Assembly: GCA_009602725.1 (NCBI GenBank)
Contig: WELB01000156.1
Span: 82,772 to 146,771, forward strand
Origin: Spirogloea muscicola
Lineage: Eukaryota > Streptophyta > Zygnematophyceae > Spirogloeales > Spirogloeaceae
Direction: 5' to 3'
Length of the DNA: 64,000 bases
The notes under the pieces are model-generated. The model was not told the origin of the DNA, made no database searches, and saw only the letters and a program-made list of their open reading frames with translations. The position numbers and the translations under genes were made by a program. Numbering within the stretch: position 1 is the first letter of the stretch; every line of letters starts with the position of its first letter. This document shows positions 21,370-32,898 of the stretch, in pieces.

Positions 21370-22060
21370 CTCTGTTTCGCTTCCGACTGCTGACACGGGG
21401 GTTACTTGTGTAGAGCGCCCCGACTGCCTAGCCTGTGGCTCCGCTAACGTAGCAGTCATGAACACTCTCTGTGTGCACCTGGCTGGCTTTTACGGAGGAA
21501 GTGGCTGTGGAAAACCACTCAAAAAAGACTGATCTGAGGGGGAAAGCCCAGCATGACAGGACCACTTACTTAGCAATAGCAATCAGCTGCCACGGACAGC
21601 CACTCAGTAGTCCTAGTCAACCGATGCAAGGTGGAGTGAACTTGCAGCAGAGAAAGGTACAGAAGCTGTTCCGAAAGGAGGCGGTCTGTGTATCGCCAGC
21701 CCAGAGAAGGGTGCACAAAGATCCAGGGGGATCCTCAACAGCGAAAGAGAGACGGTCCATTCTTGTAGAACTTTCCTTGTGTTTGAAATCGTCGAAGGCC
21801 AGCAGCAGGAGGCGGGAGGCAAGGCACGGCCAGCAGGCAGATGCAAATAAACAGCTCAATCTACGGCAATGGCTGTAATGCAAAGCCAAGGCATGGCATT
21901 GCTGCAGAGCAACAGAGCAACGCATGCGGCACAGCTAAGCTGACGCCGGGGTACTACGAGCACTGAGTGCCTAGCCTGTGGCTCCGCTAATATGGTCATG
22001 AACACCCTCTGTATAAACCTGGCTGGCTTTCACAGCCGCTCTGATATCAGAAGCAGCTTC
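21370..22060 (+). repeat. LINE 3' tails, two plus-oriented
   Basis: Positions 21,385-21,510 carry the very end of a LINE ORF (FRLLTRG in one frame) and a 3'UTR with GCCTAGCCTGTGGCTCCGCT and the hairpin-like block GGCTGGCTTTTACGG. Positions 21,660-21,730 are a tail of the other family in opposite sense. Positions 21,962-22,060 repeat the first type with GGCTGGCTTTCACAGCC. Both plus-oriented tails match the 3'UTR of the intact LINE. No gene is present. Confidence 0.7.
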
Positions 22061-22800
22061 TTTTCTTATTAAGCCAGCCAGCCCGCAGCACCAGTGACTC
22101 GGGCTGCTCACCCTGCTGCCCTTGCCCCGGGCCACCACTCCTTGGTCAAGTAGCTGGAGGAGGTCGGCCACCAAGCCTCAAAACTCCCCAGCTATGACGA
22201 ACGCCAGCGGGACGAAGTAGACTCCTACAGGATGCACATTGATGTCCTTGACCTGTGCAGCTTTTGGTGTCCAAGCGATTGGCCTCCATGGCCGATGATC
22301 CATGATGCCGTGTCAAAAGTTGCCGTCGTAATTGCATATAGCACGAAGGCCCAGGTCAACACCAAGCGTGTGGGGTTTAGGGTTTGCAGGCGGTGCAGTC
22401 CTGTAAGGCACTGCACCGCCTCCTCCAACTTGCCGCACCAGCGGGCAGCTCTCTGCTGCAGATGAGAGCTGCTTAAGGCCGTATCTGGCCGCTTTTGCAC
22501 CACTTGCACCACGTGCTCGCATGCACCTGGACACAGCACAGCCTTGTGGCACCTCTGTCTTGCTGAAGTAGCGCTCTTGAGTCGGCATGCCCTCCACTGC
22601 CAAAGCTACCTCTGTCCCGGCACCACGAGCGTGGTCACAGCAGTGTAGTCAAAGCCGTTCAGTCGCAGCAGCGTATTGCCGAAATTTGAAGGGAGTTCGG
22701 TTCGGCCCCACAAGCTTTTTCAGCCCTTTGCCTCACTCCGAGGCTGTACAGCGCTAGCTGACTTTGAAAGCGAGGCGGTCACGATCGACCGGAGCCCGCC
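22061..22800. other. Gap without a recognisable gene
   Basis: No coding family was recognised. A short plant-telomere-like motif, GGGGTTTAGGGTTTGC, lies at about 22,373-22,389; a single unit pair like this can also be a telobox. The remaining sequence has short frames only. It lies inside the LINE-rich block, so it may be an old element no longer recognisable by eye. Confidence 0.4.
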
Positions 22801-22804
22801 GTCC

Positions 22805-23215
22805 ATTCCTTTGAAGAGAAAGAAGGCACGCGGTACGCATGAAATGAAGGGGAGGCCAATTCAAGCCAATACACTGTTCAGGCAACAACTAGTGCAATTA
22901 TTAAGGCTACATAAAACCAAGCCCTTTGCTAAGGAACAGTGTGACGTTAGTGCCAACGGGTGAGCCAATTGACAAGCTAACTTGGGGAGCCGGAGTGCCG
23001 CCACGGAAGCCGGTGCCTGACTTAAAGCGCGCCCAGCATGCTGATGATTAGCCAGAGCTTGCGAGCGCTGCAGATTAAGCGAAAGCCACAATTTGTACAT
23101 GCAACTAATGCCTGCGGAATGCTAGTGTGGCTTAAGCTTGCCCCCCGACTTCGGCGACGCGCGTCAATCAGTCGGGCCAGATGCTGGATGAGGGAGGACC
23201 AGTGGCGTCGACCAT
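22805..23215 (-). mobile_element. Degraded LINE 3' end
   Basis: Positions 22,985-23,215 align with 11,890-12,110 of the truncated LINE, keeping the equivalents of the GRAL-QA-G-RGG end and the CRMRLS segment. Positions 22,805-22,880 repeat the 3'UTR block with GAGGCCAATT also seen at 11,460 and 51,990. The frame is broken in several places. Same orientation as the copies at 11-17 kb. Confidence 0.7.
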
Positions 23216-23854
23216 CGTGAGGCGGGGAAGGATGGGTCGCAAGGCCGGGACGGCGCTGGCGGGGTCGGCAAGAGAGAAGGTGCGCGGTGCGAACGAAATT
23301 GAAAGGGAAGAAGAAGTGGCTCTCTCAATGGGGGCAAGGGCTGTGAAAAGCCAGCCCGAAAAGAATTGACAAAGGTCCGAAGGGGTCAAATGACGGAGGG
23401 TCCTAAAGGAAGGGCTCGCCCGTTGAGGATAGAGAAGAGAAGGGCTCGCCCATTGAGGACGGGAATAAAAAGAAGAAGTGCGCGCCCATAGAGAAGAGGG
23501 GCTGGCAACGCCAGCCCAAAAAAGAATGGACAATGGCCAAAGCCAAAGAAAGAGGAGCCGGAAAAAGGACTACACTACAAAATACTGCAGAACACAGAGA
23601 CGATGCAGGGAAGCTCAGTACCCACGAGTGAGCAACATCAGGTCTGAGTAGCTCGCTGCAGGGAAAAGAGGCACTCCGCCGAGACCAGAGGCGGCGGCCA
23701 TAGCACGGCCTGCTCGCGTGTGGAAGGCGTGGGCAAGGGAGCCTTGAAGCGATACGGGAATAAAGGGCTATGGCAGAACGGGTGGAGGATGGACCACTCA
23801 GTAGCTACGAGTGAGGAGCCTCAAATCCGAGCTCGTAGTTTGGCCCCTTCGAAC
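23216..23854 (-). mobile_element. Composite of LINE tails and a LINE C-terminus
   Basis: Tails with the hairpin are seen at about 23,320-23,400 and 23,480-23,545. Positions 23,560-23,735 encode a LINE C-terminal end. Positions 23,740-23,830 match 440-530. The whole segment 23,550-23,830 reappears as reverse complement at about 40,010-40,265, so the two copies are in opposite orientation. No host gene. Confidence 0.7.
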
Positions 23855-24040
23855 CTTGTCAATTCTTTTCGGGCTGGCTTCTCACAGCCCTTGCCCCCAT
23901 TGGGAGAGCCACTTCTTCTCAATCCGACAAGAAGAAGCGCGGCCAGATTAAATGGTGGCTGGGAGAAGAAGTGGCTCTCCCAATGGGGGCAAGGGCTGTG
24001 AGAAGCCAGCCCGAAAAGAATTGACAAGGTCTGAAGGAGT
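23855..24040. repeat. Long inverted repeat of a LINE tail
   Basis: The arm at about 23,855-23,930 and the arm at about 23,966-24,040 are near-perfect reverse complements over roughly 75 bp, separated by about 35 bp. Each arm holds the hairpin unit GGGCTGGCTTCTCACAGCCC and the block CATTGGGAGAGCCACTTCTT. Transcribed or single-stranded, the region would fold into a long hairpin. It may arise from two LINE tails inserted in opposite directions or from a fold-back event. Confidence 0.85.
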
Positions 24041-24117
24041 CGGAGTGCTAAGGAAGAAGTACCTTCAGACCTTGTCCATTTTTTTGGGCTGGCCTCTCCC
24101 AGCCACCAGTTAATCTG

Positions 24118-24261
24118 GCCGCGCTTGCTCTTGAAGTACCCGACGGGCAACCTGGACCACAAGGGCCGCGTCGCTCACTGGCTGGCGCCCTACGCGTTCG
24201 ACATCCGCCACCTTCCGGGCACCAGCAACGTCACCGCTGACGCACTGCCCGCGCCTTCCTA
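24118..24261 (+). mobile_element. Ty3/gypsy retrotransposon fragment (RNase H end)
   Basis: The plus strand encodes a short segment typical of the C-terminal end of a Ty3/gypsy RNase H domain: WLAPYAFDIRHLPGTSNV followed by TADAL. It is a fossil fragment of about 140 bp with no LTRs or other domains nearby. It is flanked by inverted copies of GCGCGGCCAGATTAACTGG at about 24,106-24,126 and 24,269-24,288, and sits between LINE tails. It probably arrived as filler or as part of an older insertion. Confidence 0.75.
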
Positions 24262-24269
24262 AACGAAGC

Positions 24270-25335
24270 AAGCGCGGCCAGATTAACTGGTAGCTGGGAG
24301 AGAGGAGAAAGGGCTCGCCCATTGAGGATAGGGGCTGGAAAAGCCAACCCAAAAAATGAGGAACAAGGTACGAGAAGGGGCCAGGGGAAGCGCTAAGATA
24401 AACAAGCACAACAAGAGACAAAGCAGCTGCGTATTACTCAGTAACCCCTGCTAAGCAGCTTCAGGTCAGAGAAGCTAGGCTCCTGGGAGTTGGGTCCCCT
24501 GGCCAGAGCCAGAGGCAGCAGCGAGGGCTCTGCCGGCACGCAGGTGCAGCGCGCGGACCATAGACCTCTGCAGCGAGACGGCCAAGCGCATCCGGTACAC
24601 CTGCGCTAGCGACCCGGCTGCAGGAACGTCCACCGGCTCCCCATGGGAGCGGCGGACGTGGCGTGGCGGGCGAGCTGGTTGAGAAGCTCGAGCCACCGAC
24701 GCCCAACGCCCCATGCGTGTCGATCGCCAGCGGGAAGAACTCGTCATCCCGCGGGTGATCTGCATATTTGAGCTCCTTAGCTCGAGCGGCGCAGGCGACC
24801 GCATACCCAGCCTTGATGGCACATTGGGCTGGGTGTGAGCGGTCGTATGCGTCTGTGGTCACCCCGTCCAGGATAAGACGTGGCCCGCCGGCTGGTGGGG
24901 TGGCCACAAGGTCGACGCGACGTGCGTGGAGACCGTCGGCCCTTTGCTGGAGCGGCATGACGGCGGAGTTCTCCGCTGCCACCGAGAAGCCAGCCTCCAC
25001 CAGGATGCCATGCATCGCATCCCGGAGGCGGTCGTGGGCCGCTGTCCGCTCTCCGCCGTAGAAACAGCGCAGAACATGAGCGGCCAGTTCCGTGGGCTCG
25101 GCCCCTCGCTCGCCACATTCGCACTGACGCACACCTCGGAGGCATGGCGGCAGGCCCAGGAGCCGGTGGACGGCACTGCGAAATACCTCGTCCGGGAGAG
25201 TGAGGGCGTCGTTGAGGGCGAAGGCTGGGAGAGGCCAGCCCAAAGGAATGGACAAGGTCTGAAGGAGCCGGAGTGCTAAGGACTGAGACAGCAGCAAGCG
25301 GACTCGCAGTAACCTCTAGTCAGTAGATGCAAGTC
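24270..25335 (-). mobile_element. 5'-truncated LINE, third subfamily, flanked by tails
   Basis: A tail occupies about 24,290-24,400. Positions 24,461-25,215 encode the C-terminal part of a LINE: LTLPDEVFRSAVHRLLGLP, CECGE...HVLRC, AHDRLRDAMHGILVEAG, RRVDLVATPPAGGPRLILDG, KYADHPRDDEFFPLAIDTHG. The frame is open over most of the nuclease region but changes near the end. At about 25,215 it passes directly into another tail (GGCTGGGAGAGGCCAGCCC and GACAAGGTCTGAAGGAGCC), so it was truncated or inserted next to an older 3' end. It is related to but distinct from the copies at 11.8 and 13.6 kb. Confidence 0.82.
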
Positions 25336-25550
25336 TGAATAGCTAGCAGGCGGAAAGACGTCGCCGTGACGGAAGCCGGAGGCCGCCGCCAAAGCGCGGC
25401 CTGCGCGCAAGTGGACCGCGAAGGCAAGGGACCGCTGCAAAGAGATGGCCAAGCGCATCCGGAAGACTTGGGCGAGGGACCCGGCGGCCCTCAAAACGAT
25501 GCAGCATCCCGACCCGGCGGCCGTGCGCGTCTGGCCGGCGCAAAATCAAG
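25336..25550 (-). mobile_element. LINE C-terminal remnant
   Basis: The minus strand encodes a LINE end (FRMRLAISLQRSLAFAVHLR, then AGRALAAASGFRHG...LLTRGY) equivalent to the last 60 codons of the intact element. It is cut at the 5' side near 25,500, where unrelated sequence begins. Confidence 0.75.
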
Positions 25551-26889
25551 CCCTTCATCATGGCAACCAATAGGCACTTAACATACAGTGCAATCACTTC
25601 TTCCTGCTCTAGCAAACGCAGCAATTTACATCTTCCTGCTCTAGCAAACGTGGCAATTCCCTCCAGCATCCGGGCTCAATGCAGTTTAAGGAGGTCTTTT
25701 TCCTGCTCCATGTGCTTCTTGCAATAGAGCCACAGCTGTCCATCATCTTCCCCGGTCCCCCAATCCCCCCCCCCCAGACGATTGCCCTCCGACCCTTATG
25801 TCTTTCTTCGGAGATTTAACGTCTCAGCTACTCTCATATCCAGATGTGGGAGCATCCTCGTCAACGTAAAGAGTCCTCAACCAACGAGTCCACGGGTTCA
25901 TCTGCAAGTCAATGGACGTTATAGAGGTCCAGTATCAACCCTGTGCACCTCTGCGGGTATAAGCCAGAGCATCCACGACATGCTCTAAAAGAAACAAGAC
26001 CACACGACATATGCCTGCTTGCGCTCCTGCACTTTTCTAGCTGCCACCTTCCTGCGGAAACCCCACAGTACAAGCCACCGCAATCCTGGCCCTCCGTGGC
26101 TCGGCAATGAAGTGCCCAGATCTTCATGGAGGCTGACCGCACCCCCTGGAGAGCACCCCCTGATGATGCTTCTGTGCTCCTAGCGAAGCAGCTACTTTGC
26201 TGGACTGCTTGCCTGAGCAGTCAGTTGTCAGTGAAGCTCACAGCTCCCATCGCCGGCCACATTCTCCACTGCTCCGAGCAGTCTGCAGCTTTCTTGGTGA
26301 CACTGTGAGTGCAAGCAGCAAGGATTAGCGCACGCACAAGTTTGGTGCTTTGCCTTGCTACACGGTGTCCAACCTTGAGTCTGCAGCAAGACGATCTTCT
26401 CAACCAGAAGCAAAGGTGCCGCTTTCGCAAGCTCCACCTACTGCAGCAGATGCACAACAGTCACTCCTTTGGGCAGGTTTGCAGTCAACAGCACATGAGT
26501 TGTTTACACGTGTGCATAATTGCATGCCTGGATTTGTGCCAGCAGGAGCACACAAGCGGAAATATGGGGCCCAGGAAGTTTGGAAATACAAGTTGGACAT
26601 TTGAGATACACCAAGGCTAAAGGAGCACTTGACTAGTCTGCCACACCATCAATGCAAAGCCAGCGCCTCTTGGCAGTGCTTGACAGCAGGTGGTCATGCA
26701 CGTGTCTAGTAGTGCATGGCTGCTCCTAGCTCCAAGCCCAGACTACAGAGCTAGTCGATGGTCCTACTGTCAGCACCACGCTGCACACCTCGACTCCTGT
26801 TAAAGCAGGAACAGGAGATGCCATAAGTTCTGGCCTGCAGGCAGCTGCTTGGGGTCGCAGAGCGCGGCACCTGGGCCAAGCGCCCAGGC
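25551..26889 (+). other. Gap with a tandem duplication and unresolved exon-like blocks
   Basis: A 33-bp tandem duplication (CTTCCTGCTCTAGCAAACG in both copies) lies at about 25,588-25,655. Between 26,126 and 26,604 there are open blocks bordered by splice-like sites: one from an ATG at 26,126 ending before GTGAGT at 26,305 (VKLTAPIAGHILHCSEQSAA) and one ending at a stop near 26,604 (KRKYGAQEVWKYKLDI). They could be exons of a small gene, but the phases do not join cleanly and I recognise no family. Confidence 0.3.
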
Positions 26890-26922
26890 CACTTTGGGCC
26901 AGGCAATACCTGGCCCAAAGTG
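26890..26922. repeat. Perfect 14-bp hairpin with 5-nt loop
   Basis: CACTTTGGGCCAGG (26,890-26,903), loop CAATA, then the exact reverse complement CCTGGCCCAAAGTG (26,909-26,922). It lies about 200 bp beyond the stop codon side of the membrane protein gene that ends at about 27,118. It could be a transcript-end structure, a mobile-element scrap or a structured RNA. No tail of T residues follows. Confidence 0.9.
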
Positions 26923-27117
26923 AGCGACTCCAAGCAGACCACGAATACATATAAATACACAGAGCGTTTGTTGTCTATCAGGTCTCTGATTAGAGGGCGA
27001 AGAGTGACTGCGCCATCCCTTATTCTCGTACAACTTGCATGGCAGAGGTGGCCGGCAAGAGGTGCTCGAGTGGAGGTTAGGGGAAGGGGAAGGGGAGGGT
27101 GCACATTGCCGGGGCCT

Positions 27118-28523
<1,406 letters not shown>

Positions 28524-28705
28524 GGCCTCGGCTGGCCGCCGCCGGCTCGCCGCGGCCCCGCCGCCTGCCGCAGCCGTGGCAGCGTCCACCCCGTCCAGGG
28601 CGGGGCAGAACCGCCCTGCAGCCGACGCCTCCAGGGCCGTTCCGGCGGCCCGCTCCGCTGAGAAGCTGACCCCACCCGCCCTCCCGCTCACCTCTCCTTC
28701 CGCAG

Positions 28706-31050
28706 CTGCCGCCCGGAGAGGACGCGCTTGCGACGTACGCTCTCGACTCCAGCTCCGCGTTCTTCCACCACAAGCCCGTGCCCACGCCGGACTTGCAGAC
28801 GCTGCAGACACCGGACGGCCCTCAGGTCCCAACCTGCTGCGCCTTTGTGCGCCCTGGTGTCATCCAGGGCTGACGAATGTGGCCCTCACCCGCAACCTCG
28901 GGGCCCCCTTTCTGAGCACCTGCGTGCGGGCGCCAATTGTTTGCCAAACACAGACGTCCTCCTCACTCCCTACAAGAACTTAACCTAAAAAGCGTTCCCC
29001 ACACTCTTGGCGAAGGTCTACGTGTGGCCATGATAAGTATCTACCAAGCATGCACGTCTTGCTCCCTAAGTCTGGCCACACTCAGAAATCTTAGGATCAG
29101 CGTGCCGACAGCCTTTGTCGGTGCCTCCATTCTTGAGGCCCGTCTTTGATGATGACCTGTGGACTCCACTGTGAGGGGCCCCAGCTACAGCAAATCGCTG
29201 TTCACTCCTCAAAATCACAATCACCCTCCCTTCGGAAAAACCTTGTCAGATACAGGCTGCATCAAGCTGAATTGTCATGTAGCTTTCTTAGGTCTGGCCA
29301 CTGCGTATAGAGGTTTTTGGTTCCTTGAGCTGACGGCCTCCATTGGTGCATCTATTGGTCCTGTGAGGACTTCTTTGTCGACCTAGCCTCTCCTCTGCCC
29401 CCTTCCCCCACCCCCCCCTCCCNACCCCCCCCCCCCTTCTTCAGCTTAGTTCTTGGCAGCTTGGGACATGGAGTAGTCGTTGTTGACATCCAGTAGGCGG
29501 CTTCAATCTCTCTTGCACTGTGCTGGCAGGACTGGAATCGAACAAGCGGATATTCCATCGATGCGACTTTGGGACGCGAATCATATGACTATCGGCCTGG
29601 GGTGCTGCCATACATAGCAGCCGGGCACCCTGTCTCAGTACCTCCATCATGCCTTCCACAAGTCTTTGCCTCGCTCGGGAATGCCTGCCGTGTCATCTTG
29701 GAAGCCATCGGCCGCTCCTTGGACCTCCGGAGCTATGCCTTTCACGAGCTTCTGGACAACACGCCTCTCAAGGTGATGATAAATGTTGCAGGTTCTGAAG
29801 CAAAGCGTGACCAGGGATGAAATTCGGTGACCATGGATGACAGGAGCTGCAGGCTGCTACTTACTTGCACTGGCACTAGGAGTACACCCAGAATGCATAC
29901 CATACAATCCAAATCCATTGTCATTATAGACCTCTCTCACAACCAATGCACGAACTTGCTCATAGTTGCTCCATTTTCGCCCAACATGCTGCAGGCTTCA
30001 GAAGAGTCATCCTCCGTTCTCTCTGCTACTTGCTATGGACGCCGCAGGTCAGGCCCGCCTCCTGCTTTGTGTGTCTGGTCTAATTTAGTTGGAGCTTTTG
30101 CGAGCTATTCTGAAGTGCCTGTGCTTATGCTTTTGAGATTTGGTTTATCAAGGACCATCAAGGACCAAGGACTGCATGGGAAGGTGCAGACCACATTGCA
30201 AATAGGACATGCATGCTTGCTCGATTGACACTTTCACCCCAAGTAGAGCCTTAACTGCCGCTGCAAGGAGCAACTTGTGCATATATAAGTGGCTCCTGCT
30301 AGAAGTTCGAAGTCATTGTCACCACCTCACGAGGATCATTGGAACTGCAGTGTATACGACAACGTCAATTTGCAGCTGCAAGCATCCGAAGACACGGAGC
30401 TCCGTGCAGAGAAGGGCCTGCTGGCCTTAGTGAGGTCTGATCGCCCAGGCCTCCACATCAGGATGCCCAACGAAGGGTGGCTGTTGGTTGATGCAGAGAC
30501 ATCAGCTTCAGATTTTGTCCTCCTTACTGGCCTTGCCCTGCACCAGGTGACCTGCTGGGCTCTTCCACTTGGGCATCTGTCTTAGTAAACAATCACAATT
30601 CTGTAACATTAGGGATCTGAGGCAGTACAATTGTCCATCATTGAGTGATGGAGAGAAGAGGCCGTTTCGTCCTCTCTCTTTGGAGTTACTCAAATTTGTC
30701 TGTTGTCTCATGGCTGCCTCGTGTTGCTTGAGAGCCAACCACCTTGTGATTCGCTTCCAGGCTACAGGTGGCTATGTGACGCCTGGGGTGTACAAAGTGG
30801 ATGCCATGTCTGCTTATGCCGATCCGCATCAGCTTGGACTAGATCCAGGGACTCTGAGCTCCCAGAGAGCGAGAGTGTCGCTCTCCTTCAAGTTGATGCC
30901 AAGAAGCTCTGCGATCCTCCACTGTGCAGCTCTTACCGCTGCAGGGCACATGGTTCCACAACCTTTTCACCTGCCCGTCTCTGTGCAAGATTTCATGATT
31001 CGACAGCACCCACTAGACCAGATATCTTCCAAGAGCATGGGCCTCGGGAG
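28706..31050 (+). CDS. 2-oxoglutarate/Fe(II)-oxygenase-like protein (5' partial)
   Basis: Plus-strand exons include 28706-28825 (LPPGEDALATYALDSSSAFF), a block ending PPFLRPVFDDDLWTP near 29,150, about 29,532-29,773 (ESYDYRPGVLPYIAAGHPV, ACRVILEAIGRSLDLRSYAF), about 30,318-30,546 (KGLLALVRSDRPGLHI, EGWLLVDAETSASDFVLLTG) and about 30,761-30,950 (TGGYVTPGVYKV, RARVSLSFKLMPR). The pattern follows the double-stranded beta-helix of isopenicillin-N-synthase-like oxygenases, including the RxS 2-oxoglutarate contact (RVS). By this alignment the usual HxD is RAE and the distal His is Tyr, so iron binding looks doubtful. An alternative HED lies upstream (SPPHEDHW) but at the wrong distance. The start codon lies in the gap or upstream, and two splice phases and the 3' end are unresolved. 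Substrate unknown. Confidence 0.6.
29398..29450 (+). other. Long polypyrimidine tract with one N
   Basis: A C-rich tract of about 50 bases with a single N at 29,423 precedes CTTCTTCAG. It lies in an intron of the oxygenase-like gene, and its length is probably unreliable. Confidence 0.6.
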
Positions 31051-31263
31051 GCTAGAAGGCAAGTATTTACTTCTTACCACCTGGCCTCTCGTGTTGTCAT
31101 TGCAGTACCTTGCTCTGATGCATCTATGATATAGTTTTGGCATCGCACATGCCATTTGGCATGTGCTATGGCATTGTGATAGGCGTCTTCCTCACACACC
31201 CCATGTCACTAGAATGACTCAGGGCTAGACGGCAGACGACTCGCTTAAGAGCTAGAAGCTGGC

Positions 31264-32567
31264 TTGGCTGCAGGGAAGCGGAAGAGAAGGACTTCACGGG
31301 TATCGGGAGTGAGGCCTTTGGCTCCATCTAAGCGGCTCAGAATGGAAGCGCAACGTGTGCTGAAGGAGAAGGTGCAGGACCTTGCTGAGATGAAGGGAAT
31401 AAAAGTGCGCTTCTGCAACAAGGAGGTCCGCGCCTCGTTTCGCCTTAAAGTTGCACTGTATCAACACATAGTTTGGCCTGGACTCTGTGCTGATTGCCTG
31501 TGACGTACTAATGCGTAAAAGTAAGATTGTCTCTTTACGACATTCTTGAAGACATTCCACACTGCGAGCCAGGGCAGGCACTTCTAGATGTAGAGGGACT
31601 ATTCTTATGATGTCTATTGGACTTGTTGCAAGCAGTCAATTTCTGAGGAGGAGTGCAACTTTACTGGCTGCTTATCTTCCTTAAAGATCTGGACTTGCAG
31701 GAGTGTGAGCAGCAGCACATGGGACAGGAGGGGGTTCCTTGCCAGCTACAGCGCATGGCGTTGGGCTGGCCAGAGTCCGTGCCATTTGTGCACCCCCATG
31801 ATCTGCCTAACAAGAGCAAGCAAGTATTCTTGGAGCACTTTGAGCCTGGGTGGACTGCAGCTCAAGATGGGGATTTTATACAATACGATGGAGCACCAGG
31901 CGGACTGAAGAAGGTCCGAGGTGGAGATGAGAGTATGCTCAGCGACCATGCCTGGCAACTTTTGTAGGTGATGGCGGCTTGATTGGAGTACACGTGTGAG
32001 ATGCATCTCGTATCCGGCACCCTGTGGTGCTGTAGAACTTGACTGAAATGCTAAGTGGAGTAAAGGCAACTGTGTGCAGTGCTCGGAGATGAAGCCAGAT
32101 TCTCACTGAAGGCCATCTATGAGTACTTGAGAGAGAGGGGCAAGCCTGTGCCTACCGGGAAACCACAAGTCATTGGCCACAGGGTGAACATCCCACTCTT
32201 GACTCGGCTTGTTTTCGAGGCTGGCGGTCGCCATCAGGTGAGTCAAGTTCACAACATTTTCTCAGCATGCGGGGCAATCTTGAATGTGCTCGTATGCAAG
32301 ATGTGGACAAGCAGCCACTAAGTGGCTGGTGCAAGGAGTGCTGAACCATACTGACGATAAAGCGGCTTTGTGACCCAGTTTGCTCTTCATGACGGCTTCA
32401 ATCGCTTCATTCATGACAACTTCAACCTGGAGACTGCCTCAGAAAAGGACAAGGAGAGAGCCTTCGAAAGGTTGGTGAAGTTGTATGACCAGGTCATTGG
32501 AGACTATATGAGTGACATCCTCCTCCCACTTCTCAAGCAACGGGCCCCAGCAGCATACATTCCATGA
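31264..32567 (+). CDS. ARID-like DNA-binding protein (tentative)
   Basis: Four exon-like blocks share a direction and good splice borders. About 31,274-31,425 begins with a basic stretch (KRKRRTSRVSGVRPLAPSKR) like a nuclear signal. About 31,700-31,917 encodes PESVPFVHPHDLPNKSKQVF. About 32,078-32,237 encodes FSLKAIYEYLRERGKPVP and VNIPLLTRLVFEAGG, then Q before GTGAGT. About 32,380-32,567 encodes FALHDGFNRFIHDNFNLET and ERAFERLVKLYDQVIGDYM, ending AAYIP and stop. Spliced, blocks three and four follow the ARID pattern: a helix with F..L..F..ERG.P, P..G..V....L..LV...GG, then a helix A...L...Y...L. The Trp normal in the middle is Phe here. The 5' end and its separation from the preceding gene are uncertain. 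Confidence 0.45.
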
Positions 32568-32898
32568 GATGGTGAACAATGCCCACCCACATGTCAAAGG
32601 TGTCCCAAACCGACAACCTCAAATCTATCACAGCAGATTGGACAAGCAAGCAGGCAAAGTCATGCATTATTCTCGAAATAAATGTTTGCGAGATTGTCCT
32701 AGGTTAGATTATGCCAGCACTTAGCTAGAGCTGCTCTGCAGAGCAGATAGTGGAGAGGTGTCTGTAGGTTGCTCCTTGACACATTGCTTCTAGAGTGTGC
32801 TTGAAAAGGACAAAGGTCAACAAGTGCCACCTTCAAGCAACACTCCAGCCCAATTTTCCTGCAGCCCAGTAACTGCAGAAGCTTGAGCTCTGCAGAGG
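32568..32898. other. Convergent 3' flanks, no gene seen
   Basis: This lies between the stop of the ARID-like gene and the stop of the minus-strand thioredoxin-fold gene. No coding or repeat signal was recognised. Confidence 0.4.

Noticed and set aside
22373-22389. Interstitial telomere
   Set aside because: Only one GGTTTAGGGTTT pair; too short to distinguish from chance or a telobox.
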